Positions 1-5,693 of a DNA stretch of 8,246 nt are shown here, one piece after another (position 1 is the first letter of the stretch; the number at the start of each line of letters is the position of its first letter). The translations under genes were made by a program, and so were the position numbers. The notes beneath the pieces were generated by a model. That model did not search any database and had not been told where the DNA came from. It saw only the letters and a list, made by a program, of their open reading frames with translations. Origin of the DNA: Treponema sp. (lineage in GTDB: Bacteria > Spirochaetota > Spirochaetia > Treponematales > Breznakiellaceae); NCBI GenBank assembly GCA_009780595.1, contig WQZT01000064.1, positions 1 through 8,246 of the forward strand, in the 5' to 3' direction.

Positions 1-239
1 CCCATCTTTTTCAGAGTGTGATTCGCCTCACAGCCAACAGCAGTTACGGTATACCGTTTGTTTCCCAACTGCACGCTGTCCCCCGGTTTAACATCAGTGG
101 GAAGTTTGGCAGCTGTGTGGAGAGCTGAAAGCTCGGCAAGCTCTTGTGGAGCGTTTTCATTAAACACCACAATGAGACCCTGCTCAAACATTTCTCCGTA
201 AATATCACCCAATTTCGTAATCGTTGTTTTGTATTCCAC
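1..239 (-). CDS. srlB: PTS glucitol/sorbitol EIIA component (3' part cut by window edge)
   Basis: This is the cytoplasmic EIIA of the glucitol/sorbitol phosphotransferase system. It takes a phosphate from HPr and passes it to the EIIB domain of SrlE. About 79 residues are visible, against roughly 120 for E. coli SrlB, so the C-terminal third lies beyond position 1. The protein begins MEYKTTITKLG, has GLIVVF near residues 21-26, and carries the family signature YTVTAVG near residues 64-70. His41 (in SALHTAAK) aligns with a His of the E. coli EIIA HCHGEL region and is the likely phosphorylation site; that alignment was made by eye. I chose the GTG at 239-237 because the match to the family starts there. 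Its SD is weak (AAGG about 8 nt upstream), and the gene starts 12 nt after the srlE stop, so translational coupling is likely. It is probably the fourth gene of the srl transcript. Identity is supported by both sequence and context. Confidence 0.88.
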   Translation of the reverse strand, partial: MEYKTTITKLGDIYGEMFEQGLIVVFNENAPQELAELSALHTAAKLPTDVKPGDSVQLGNKRYTVTAVGCEANHTLKKM

Positions 240-251
240 TTGGTTCGCCTT

Positions 252-1226
252 TTAATACAACCCAAAGCTAAACAGGAACGCAATGATTACTGATATGGGG
301 CCGGTGATAAGTCGGGAGAACAAAACAGCCGGAACGCCAGCGTTGATTGTTTCCGGTTCTGCTTCGCCAAGGGCAAGCCCAACCGGGACAAAGTCGCAAC
401 CAACCTGCGGGTTTATTGCAAACAGCGCCGGCAGAGCCATTGCAGGCGGAATAGCGCCGACAGCAATTTGCTGACCTATCAAAACACCTACGATTTGAGC
501 AATGACCGCGCCGGGACCGATAACCGGAGAAATAATCGGGATAGCGCAGATGATACAAATGACCAACATTCCGATGAGCGTTCCGGCAAGAGGGGCAATA
601 CTGTTGGCAATAACCGTGCCCAGACCTGTTCCGTTGATAATACCGATTATCAGCGCGACGAAAGCCATAAAGGGCAGGATATGTTTTATTACCATCTCAA
701 TAGTATCGCGCCCTGCCTGAAAGAATTTTCCAACAACGCCGCCAACCGCTCTTCCAATACCGACGAGTATCCCCTGCTTTTGAGCCGCAGAACCGCTGCC
801 GGAATTAGCCTTCATTTTTTCCCCTTGCGCGGACGCTTTGGTAACAACATCGCCCTGCCCCGCCAAACTCACGTTGTCAACTTTAACACCGGAGACGTAA
901 ATATCAGCAGTGATATACTGAGCCAAAGGACCAGAAGGGCCGATAGCCATGAGATTGATTGTAGGGATGCGCTTTTTGGGATACACTCCGCAGCGGGCTG
1001 TACCGCCGCAGTCAACAACAACGACCGCAATCTGGTTTTCCGGCACGCCGGAATTAAAACCATCTACCGCCTCGCAACCCGTCATCTCGGCAATTCGTTT
1101 TGATACGTTGTCGATGCCGCCGCCAATTACCGATACAATTTTGTTCTTTTCATCCGTTGGTTGAATAACAAGGGGGCCGCCCCAGCCGCCATCTCCGGCG
1201 GATATTTTAACTGCTTTGTATGACAT
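252..1226 (-). CDS. srlE: PTS glucitol/sorbitol EIIBC component
   Basis: This 324-residue membrane protein forms part of the sorbitol-specific permease and carries the phosphate donor to the incoming sugar (E. coli SrlE is about 319 residues). The N-terminal EIIB domain (about 1-120) has GGWGGPL at 13-19 and DCGGTARCG at 72-80; Cys73 is the expected phosphocysteine. RIPTINL and GPLAQYI follow at 86-92 and 99-105. A Gly/Ser/Ala/Lys-rich linker spans about 128-152. The C-terminal half is the second part of the split EIIC domain, with hydrophobic segments near 183-200, 213-236, 240-258 and 303-322 and the conserved stretches GPGAVIAQ (237-244) and LPALFAINPQ (265-274). The ATG is 1 nt beyond the srlA stop. 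Its SD (AAGG, 6 nt spacer) lies in the last codons of srlA, so the two proteins, which together make one EIIC, are probably translated in a coupled way. Nothing looks broken. Confidence 0.96.
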   Translation of the reverse strand: MSYKAVKISAGDGGWGGPLVIQPTDEKNKIVSVIGGGIDNVSKRIAEMTGCEAVDGFNSGVPENQIAVVVVDCGGTARCGVYPKKRIPTINLMAIGPSGPLAQYITADIYVSGVKVDNVSLAGQGDVVTKASAQGEKMKANSGSGSAAQKQGILVGIGRAVGGVVGKFFQAGRDTIEMVIKHILPFMAFVALIIGIINGTGLGTVIANSIAPLAGTLIGMLVICIICAIPIISPVIGPGAVIAQIVGVLIGQQIAVGAIPPAMALPALFAINPQVGCDFVPVGLALGEAEPETINAGVPAVLFSRLITGPISVIIAFLFSFGLY

Positions 1227-1227
1227 C

Positions 1228-1755
1228 TTACGCCTTCCTCTTCATAAAGAACATGGTAAATCGCTCGGTGATAAGCCCGCGAATTAAAATAACGATAACA
1301 CCAACGATAAAGTACCTCACTGCCAAAGGAGACAGCTCCAGCCCCAACGCGGTAACACCGCTGGCAATTCCAAGCCAGACAAAAAGCTCGCCCGGATTAG
1401 CGTGCGGGAAAATCCCCGTTATCGGGTGAACAAACGAAACTGCCGAATCGTAAAACGCCGGCTTGTATTTTTCTTCCACAAATCTCCCAAAGGTATAGCA
1501 CATGGGATTCGCCAAAACAAAAACTGCAAGAACAGGCAGCACCGTGTACCGGAACAACCAAAACTTGCCGTACTTTCTGGCAAAGCCGTCAACCTTCTCT
1601 TTGCCGATTATCGCAATAAGCGCGTTTATCAGCGTGATGAAAACTATCAGCGTTGGAATAATTCCGGTAACCAACCCCATGAAAGTTTCCCCTCCCAAGC
1701 GGAACAGGTTCATAAACCATTCCAGTCCGCCGCCAATTGAATCCAATGCACCCAT
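1228..1755 (-). CDS. srlA: PTS glucitol/sorbitol EIIC component
   Basis: This 175-residue integral membrane protein is the first part of the split glucitol EIIC transporter (E. coli SrlA is about 187 residues, so the C-terminus is slightly shorter here). It opens with an amphipathic stretch, GLEWFMNLF (10-18), followed by hydrophobic segments near 24-50, 71-84, 122-135 and 143-161. Family hallmarks are VTGIIP (29-34), NALI (44-47), NPMCYTFGRFVEEKYKP (83-99) and FPHANPGELFVWLGIASG (116-133). The ATG at 1755-1753 follows a strong SD (AGGAGG, 5 nt spacer). The gene sits 55 nt after gutM and 1 nt before srlE, in the gutM-A-E-B order known from enterobacterial and other srl/gut operons apart from the position of gutM. 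It would act with SrlE and SrlB in the inner membrane to import and phosphorylate D-glucitol. Confidence 0.96.
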   Translation of the reverse strand: MGALDSIGGGLEWFMNLFRLGGETFMGLVTGIIPTLIVFITLINALIAIIGKEKVDGFARKYGKFWLFRYTVLPVLAVFVLANPMCYTFGRFVEEKYKPAFYDSAVSFVHPITGIFPHANPGELFVWLGIASGVTALGLELSPLAVRYFIVGVIVILIRGLITERFTMFFMKRKA

Positions 1756-1783
1756 CTCTTCCTCCTAATAACTTTATCTAAAG

Positions 1784-1799
1784 GCACGCATACGCACGC
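1784..1799. other. 16-bp alternating purine-pyrimidine tract between gutM and srlA
   Basis: The short gutM-srlA spacer (1756-1810) contains gcacgcatacgcacgc, a fully alternating purine-pyrimidine run made of two near copies of an ACGC-type motif around a central AT. Such runs can adopt Z-form DNA under supercoiling. No function is shown here, and the stretch may simply be a drifted spacer. The rest of the spacer holds only the srlA Shine-Dalgarno. Confidence 0.3.
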
Positions 1800-1810
1800 C
1801 CGAAACACCA

Positions 1811-2272
1811 CTATTCTTCCTCTTCCATTTCCCGTTCTTTTTCTCTTCGCACATAGTTATCAACAGCTTCTACAGCCTGAATTAAAGCCCCTTTCTTTTT
1901 GCTCAGCATCGACGGATCGTAGGGATGTTTTTTTCTATACCACTTCATTTCAATCGCGTCCTTTTCAATTCCAATCCGGCGCAATTTTTCCAGAGAACAT
2001 TCTGCATATTCTTTAACTTCCCGAAAGTTGGCGAAAACCGTGTAGCCCCGCATGCTTTGAACGCTCACAACCCGATCTTCAATTCGGTTATATACGAGGA
2101 TAAGCAATTCTCCGGGTCGGAAAAAACCTTTTCGCTGACCGACACCCACGATGCCTTTTCCAAGCCACGTTCTTACGGTTTTCTGATAACGGCGGATCTG
2201 AAGGAAGCTCATAATTACCTGCACAGACAACAGTCCCAAAATTAGCAGAAAAACAATTAGCCGCTGTTCGAT
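1811..2272 (-). CDS. gutM: GutM family protein (glucitol operon activator family), probable non-canonical ATC start
   Basis: This is the GutM/SrlM family, named for the E. coli glucitol operon activator. Recognisable blocks, numbered from the ATC at 2272, are GIVGVGQRKGFFRPGELL (40-57) and SMRGYTVFANFREV (73-86), matching E. coli GRVGVG..GRFKP and KGLTVFA. The upstream part, EQRLIVFLLILGLLS and onward (2-24), forms one hydrophobic helix followed by RRYQK, as expected of this family's N-terminus. No ATG, GTG or TTG lies between the upstream in-frame stop (2303-2305) and the TTG at 2239, and starting there would cut the helix in half without any SD. A perfect GGAGG sits 5 nt before the ATC at 2272, so I place the start there. 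With it the protein has 153 residues (E. coli about 119); the extra length is a charged C-terminal tail ending in EEEE. The fallback start is TTG 2239 (142 residues). Confidence 0.82.
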   Translation of the reverse strand: MEQRLIVFLLILGLLSVQVIMSFLQIRRYQKTVRTWLGKGIVGVGQRKGFFRPGELLILVYNRIEDRVVSVQSMRGYTVFANFREVKEYAECSLEKLRRIGIEKDAIEMKWYRKKHPYDPSMLSKKKGALIQAVEAVDNYVRREKEREMEEEE

Positions 2273-2309
2273 ACAATCCTCCTTTACCTTTACATTACTA
2301 TATTACTAT

Positions 2310-2337
2310 TTAATACATCAACGTTTATATTTGTCAA
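2310..2337 (-). promoter_or_regulatory. Candidate sigma-70-type promoter of the srl/gut operon
   Basis: On the minus strand a perfect -35 hexamer TTGACA (2337-2332) is followed after 16 nt by TATTAA (2315-2310), which matches 4 of 6 positions of the -10 consensus. Transcription would start around 2303, about 30 nt before the gutM start, giving a short leader that carries the SD. The -35 lies inside a 12-bp palindrome, which suits control by the neighbouring regulator. In DNA this AT-rich chance hexamers are common, so the call rests mainly on the perfect -35 and the correct position. Confidence 0.5.
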
Positions 2338-2341
2338 CAAA
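2330..2341. promoter_or_regulatory. 12-bp palindrome over the -35 box, candidate operator
   Basis: The plus strand reads TTTGTCAACAAA, with 5-bp perfect arms (TTTGT/ACAAA) around CA. It covers the whole TTGACA hexamer of the proposed srl promoter, so a protein bound here would compete with RNA polymerase. The adjacent SorC/DeoR-family protein is the obvious candidate binder, but no known consensus was matched. Confidence 0.4.
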
Positions 2342-2374
2342 ATTCGATAAAAATAATAGAAATTATCTAATTTT

Positions 2375-2400
2375 TTTACATTTGTAAATAAAAATGTGAA
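2375..2400. promoter_or_regulatory. Nested inverted repeats upstream of the srl promoter, candidate operator
   Basis: The plus strand contains TTTACATTTGTAAA (2375-2388), a palindrome with 6-bp arms and a 2-nt centre. It is nested in a wider imperfect repeat in which TTTACATTT (2375-2383) faces AAATGTGAA (2392-2400), 8 of 9 positions pairing over an 8-nt spacer. It lies about 40 bp upstream of the -35, where an activator or a distal repressor site is often found. A further pair, GTTA/TAAC, occurs at 2407-2422. Assignment to the SorC-type regulator or to a global carbon regulator is inference. Confidence 0.4.
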
Positions 2401-2510
2401 AACCGGGTTAAAAATAGATAACAAACGAAAAATTTTTGAGCTTCCAAGTTTCTCAATGCTGTATGTGAAGATCAAATTGTGGGGCAGGATTATACAAGAA
2501 CGGGCGGGAA

Positions 2511-3449
2511 CTAATGTTTGAGGAGCAGCGCTGCGGTAGCTTCATCGGTGAAAATATCGGTTACGAGTTTTCCTTGAAGGGCGGCTCTAATGGCATTCGC
2601 CTTTGGCTCCCCGCAGGCAATCCCGATCCGCCGCGGAATACTCAAATACGTTTGCGGATCGATGCCAACAAGACGCCGATTGGCGGGAATATTCATAAGG
2701 CGCCCCTGCTTGTCATAATGATAACCGCAGACATCGCAGCACGACCCGGTATTGTATATTTCAGAAGCTTCCCTCTGCGATATGAAACCTGCTTGCACCA
2801 AGCGGCTTTCTTTTGGATCATCGGAACTGATGCCTACCAAAGCTATATCGAGGTTTTTGGTTTTTTCATACGTTTCCCGTATACCTTTTTCCAACAACAG
2901 CGATTTTTTGAACCATTCACTTTTAACAAAAAGCGGAGCCAGCAGGGTAAAACAACGGGCATGAAGTTTCGATGCAAAGACTCTGGCAAGTTCAGAACCA
3001 TCAGGAAGATTCGGCGATCCTCCAAAACCTCCCATAAGCTGGATGACCTCACCGCCATGTATTACGGAGCGCTCAAACACTTGTATCATTTGATATAGCG
3101 AAGTCCCCCAGCCCAACCCTATGCGAAGCCCATCTTTCAAGAAAGAGGTGAGAAACATGGCTGCGCTGCGGCACGTCTTTATTAAGGTTGAAGCATCGGT
3201 CTCTTCGTTTGCAATAATAGATGCTGTTTGCAGATTGTAGATTTTTACCAGTTGCTGTGCCAACGGAGAATGCTGAGCAACGTTGTCTTTGATTCGTATT
3301 TCAACGATGCCCTTTTTTTTACATTCTTTTAATATTGATGCTACGGTTGGTCTTGAAATTTTATAATGCACGGCAATCTCTGATTGCGTCAATTCGTCAA
3401 TGTAATAACTTTTTGCAATTGCAATTAGAAAATCAACGCTCCTATTCAC
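2511..3449 (-). CDS. SorC/DeoR-family sugar-binding transcriptional regulator
   Basis: This 312-residue protein has the SorC-family layout. An N-terminal helix-turn-helix (about 20-48, with LTQSEIAVHYKISRPTVASI) binds DNA. The large C-terminal domain is related to phosphosugar-binding sugar isomerases, with GLGWGTS (111-117), a glycine-rich QLMGGFGGSP stretch (137-146), VGIDP (261-265) and CGEPKANAIRAAL (279-291) followed by TDEATAALLL. By family knowledge the effector is usually a phosphorylated sugar; given the neighbours, glucitol 6-phosphate is likely (inference). The start is GTG at 3449, 7 nt after GGAGG. That SD is formed by the last codons of the upstream TPR gene, and the start lies 2 nt beyond that gene's stop. 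An out-of-register ATG-TGA overlaps the GTG. Base composition is far lower in GC than the TPR gene (20 of 60 at 3361-3420). It probably regulates the srl operon, and perhaps itself, through the palindromes in 2330-2422. Confidence 0.9.
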   Translation of the reverse strand: MNRSVDFLIAIAKSYYIDELTQSEIAVHYKISRPTVASILKECKKKGIVEIRIKDNVAQHSPLAQQLVKIYNLQTASIIANEETDASTLIKTCRSAAMFLTSFLKDGLRIGLGWGTSLYQMIQVFERSVIHGGEVIQLMGGFGGSPNLPDGSELARVFASKLHARCFTLLAPLFVKSEWFKKSLLLEKGIRETYEKTKNLDIALVGISSDDPKESRLVQAGFISQREASEIYNTGSCCDVCGYHYDKQGRLMNIPANRRLVGIDPQTYLSIPRRIGIACGEPKANAIRAALQGKLVTDIFTDEATAALLLKH

Positions 3450-3451
3450 AT

Positions 3452-5221
3452 TTAATCCTCCAGGCGGCGCAGCTCGCGGCGCACGGCAAGGTTCTCCGGG
3501 TCAAGTGCCAAGCCGCGTTCCAAAGCGGCGCGGCTTTCCTGCCGCCGCCCCTGCGCTTGCAGTATCCGGCTTAGGCGCAGATGTACTTCGGCGGCGGCGG
3601 CGCGTTCGGCGGGGCTGGCTCTTTCGCCAGTGGCAGTGGCAACAAGCGCGGCGGCGGTTTCGTATGCCGTTTGCGCGGCGGCAATCTGGCGGCGGCTTTC
3701 GTAGATGCGGGCGAGGTTGGCGAACGTCCGCCAGTCCGCGTCTGCGTCCGGCTGCTCCGCGCCCCGCAGAATGCTTTCCCCGGCGGCAATGTCCCCCGCG
3801 CGGAGCAAAGCAAGGGCGCGGTGAGACGCAACCCAGCCACCAGACATCCCGCTACGAGCGGCGGCGTCAAGCAGGCGCTGCACTTCGCTGTACAGCCGCC
3901 GATGTTCAAAATACCACGCCGCCCAGCGGTGTATGTCCTCATCCCCGAGGTGGCGGTTTACCAGCAGCCAAACCTCGGCGGTGGTGCGGGCGAGCGGCAA
4001 TGTGTCGAGGCTTCGGCGCAGCAGTTCCAAGTCAAGCAGGGGATGCTGCTCGATGCCCGCTTCGGTGGCAGTTTCCAAAAGAGTTGTAATGCCGCTCGCG
4101 GTATCCATCAGGCGCGTGTAGCGGATGACGCTGGAAATACCCGTGCTGTCGTCCATCGGGTTTTGCCCCCTTTGGGCGCGGTACGAAAAAAGTTGCCTGA
4201 GCCACTGCTGTTGTTCCTGCTGTGTGGCAGCAGAGGCGGCAAGGTTATACAAAAGCCGGGAATGCCCGCTTCCCGCCAGCTCGTCACGCGCGGGATTTGC
4301 ACGGCTTTCGCGACTTTCGCTCGCCGAGGCAAGCAAATGCCAGAGCGTGCGCGCGCCCTGCATTTCACCCGCCAGCGCAAGCGCATCCGCAAGGCGGATT
4401 ATGTCGGCATCGCTGCCAGTAGAGCCGGCAAGGCGCGACAAAATTTCCGCAGCCCGGCGGGGATTGTTGTGGTCGTAAAAGAACTCCGCCGCCATTCGCC
4501 GGGCGCCGGCTTCATCGGCAGCGGTAGCCACAAGCGAATCGAGCCTTGCAGTTGCGCCTGAAATGTCCCCATGGACAGAGCGCAGGAGGAAATCATTGAC
4601 AAGGATGTACTCTGCACCAGCGGCGATAGCTTGTTCGGGAATTTCAAAGCCGCCCGCTGTAACGGTAGCGGCGGCGGCAGGGTCGTCAAAGTTTCCGGCA
4701 AGGATGTGCAAAGCCAGCACAGCGTACGCAAAGCGCGGTTGCGCCGTCATCTTCCCGGCATACGCGCCAAGCAGAAGTCTCCCTTCGGCAAAGCCATCGC
4801 TGAAGTTGCCTGAAAAACTGCCACCATTGGAAAGAACAAGGGCTTCCGCCGCAACTGCCGCAATATCCGGCGAAACGGGAAAAGCTGCCGCCGCTTTCTG
4901 CGCGGCGTTGCGGTACCAGACACTGTAGCTGCCGTCGAGCAGGGCAAGGGCACGGTACCGCTTCAGCGCGGAAAGGTGCTCCTGCGGCGTTGCAGCCCGC
5001 CGTTGCAGCCGGGCAAGGCGCCGCTCAATCCGCACCGGGCTTTCCCCCGCCAGCACACGCGCCGGGGCGTTGAAGTAGTCAAACGATTGCAACTCGCGGG
5101 AAAAGCGGCTTGTCGTTTCCCCATCCTGCCGCATGAGAGCCGCAGCGATCATTCCCGCTGAGCACACCAAAACAAGAGCAAAACCTACAATACAAACATG
5201 TTTAAGGGGAAGTTTTGGCAC
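3452..5221 (-). CDS. Membrane-anchored TPR-repeat protein of unknown function
   Basis: I do not recognise a specific family. Starting at the GTG at 5221, the product has 589 residues: a short basic N-terminus (MPKLPLKH), one hydrophobic segment (about 8-29), then a long Ala/Arg/Leu-rich helical region with no obvious catalytic motif. Tetratricopeptide-like repeats are clearest at the C-terminus (about 497-526 and 546-577, the latter with RLSRILQAQGRRQESRAALERG and ALDPEN). The middle (about 85-490) looks like degenerate helical repeats. An anchored, outward-facing scaffold that binds other proteins is the natural reading. I prefer the GTG over an upstream start at 5254 because it has a perfect GGAGG with a 6-nt spacer and keeps the overlap with nusB to 20 nt. 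The gene is very GC-rich (43 of 60 at 3541-3600), which also creates long antisense shadow ORFs. It follows nusB and precedes the regulator by 2 nt. Confidence 0.85.
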   Translation of the reverse strand: MPKLPLKHVCIVGFALVLVCSAGMIAAALMRQDGETTSRFSRELQSFDYFNAPARVLAGESPVRIERRLARLQRRAATPQEHLSALKRYRALALLDGSYSVWYRNAAQKAAAAFPVSPDIAAVAAEALVLSNGGSFSGNFSDGFAEGRLLLGAYAGKMTAQPRFAYAVLALHILAGNFDDPAAAATVTAGGFEIPEQAIAAGAEYILVNDFLLRSVHGDISGATARLDSLVATAADEAGARRMAAEFFYDHNNPRRAAEILSRLAGSTGSDADIIRLADALALAGEMQGARTLWHLLASASESRESRANPARDELAGSGHSRLLYNLAASAATQQEQQQWLRQLFSYRAQRGQNPMDDSTGISSVIRYTRLMDTASGITTLLETATEAGIEQHPLLDLELLRRSLDTLPLARTTAEVWLLVNRHLGDEDIHRWAAWYFEHRRLYSEVQRLLDAAARSGMSGGWVASHRALALLRAGDIAAGESILRGAEQPDADADWRTFANLARIYESRRQIAAAQTAYETAAALVATATGERASPAERAAAAEVHLRLSRILQAQGRRQESRAALERGLALDPENLAVRRELRRLED

Positions 5222-5693
5222 TATCTCCCTCCGTAGCCTCCGCAGAAGGAACAAGAGATTTCAGAATGCCGTCAAGAACACCATTTACAAAGCGGTACGA
5301 ATCATCAGTACCGAATTCTTTGGAAATGCAAATGGCCTCGTCAATAACAACGCTGGCGGGGATGTCGCGCTGGTACATCAGCGTGTACGCGCTCATCCTC
5401 AGCACTGCCAAATCAACCCGGTTAAGGCGTTCAATATTCCAGTTTTTCAGGTGTTTTTGGATGGTTTTGTCGATACCGGCGATGTTTTCAACTGTCCCGA
5501 TAACCAACAGGCGCGAAAACACAGCCTCTTCATCGCTCAAAACCTGAGCAGTACCGCTGTCATCGATATTCCACGAAAAATCCAGCAAGCCGTCAGGGAT
5601 AGACGTGTCTTTGCCTTTGCTCTCCCTGTAATGAAGGTCCCAAGAAAACAGCGCCTGAAACGCCAGAATTCTTCCCTTTCGCCGTGACACCAT
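5202..5693 (-). CDS. nusB: Transcription antitermination factor NusB
   Basis: NusB (163 residues, close to the usual 130-160) is an all-helical RNA-binding protein. With NusE (ribosomal protein S10) it binds boxA and promotes processive transcription of rRNA operons. Family marks are the start RRKGRILAFQALFSW (4-18), NWNIERLNRVDLAVLRMSAY (84-103), and the C-terminal block VIDEAICISKEFGTDDSYRF (116-135) running into VNGVLDGI. A short Ser/Glu/Thr-rich tail (about 150-163) is extra and carries no motif. The ATG at 5693 shares its A with the TAA stop of the upstream foldase gene (TAATG). No good SD precedes it, so translation probably depends on ribosomes finishing that gene. Its last 20 nt overlap the GTG start of the TPR gene, and the SD for that gene lies within nusB codons. 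Confidence 0.95.
   Translation of the reverse strand: MVSRRKGRILAFQALFSWDLHYRESKGKDTSIPDGLLDFSWNIDDSGTAQVLSDEEAVFSRLLVIGTVENIAGIDKTIQKHLKNWNIERLNRVDLAVLRMSAYTLMYQRDIPASVVIDEAICISKEFGTDDSYRFVNGVLDGILKSLVPSAEATEGDSAKTSP

Larger units (their letters stand above)
2273..2510. promoter_or_regulatory. AT-rich control region between the SorC-type regulator and gutM
   Basis: These 238 nt hold no convincing gene. Composition is extreme: by hand count only 8 of the 60 bases at 2341-2400 are G or C. The region contains the candidate srl promoter, several short inverted repeats and the gutM SD (GGAGG, complement of 2277-2281). A TATAAT (2494-2489, minus strand) lies just after the regulator's stop but lacks a good -35, so a second, long-leader transcript is possible but unsupported. 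A weak hairpin with stem TTGAG/CTCAA and an 11-nt loop (about 2436-2456) is followed by a poorly placed T-run, so a clear terminator for the regulator is not seen. Some read-through into gutM is therefore plausible. Confidence 0.7.

Noticed and set aside
44..283. 79-codon minus-strand frame over the srlB/srlE junction
   Set aside because: The frame beginning at GTG 239 gives a clear EIIA sequence (YTVTAVG and the conserved His), while this one gives no recognisable protein.
468..1103. Plus-strand open frame of 211 codons opposite srlE
   Set aside because: SrlE on the other strand matches its family along the full length; the plus-strand product is rich in Asn, Arg and Asp without any motif.
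2088..2276. 62-codon frame from the TTG at 2276, one base out of the gutM frame
   Set aside because: The TTG is only 1 nt from the GGAGGA, too close for initiation, and the frame runs across the conserved GutM coding sequence with an unrelated product.
2436..2456. Hairpin TTGAG/CTCAA as a terminator for the SorC-type regulator
   Set aside because: A five-pair stem with an 11-nt loop and a T-run starting four bases late is too weak to call.
2290..2475. Minus-strand 61-codon open frame in the AT-rich control region
   Set aside because: It starts with TTG without a Shine-Dalgarno, its content (Phe, Tyr, Asn, Ile, Leu) is what 13-25% GC DNA gives by chance, and it overlaps the promoter and palindromes.
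3581..4561. Long plus-strand open frame (326 codons) opposite the TPR gene
   Set aside because: The product is a low-complexity Gly/Arg/Ala string caused by high GC opposite a well-supported gene. It has no family resemblance, and neighbouring antisense frames are open in the same way.
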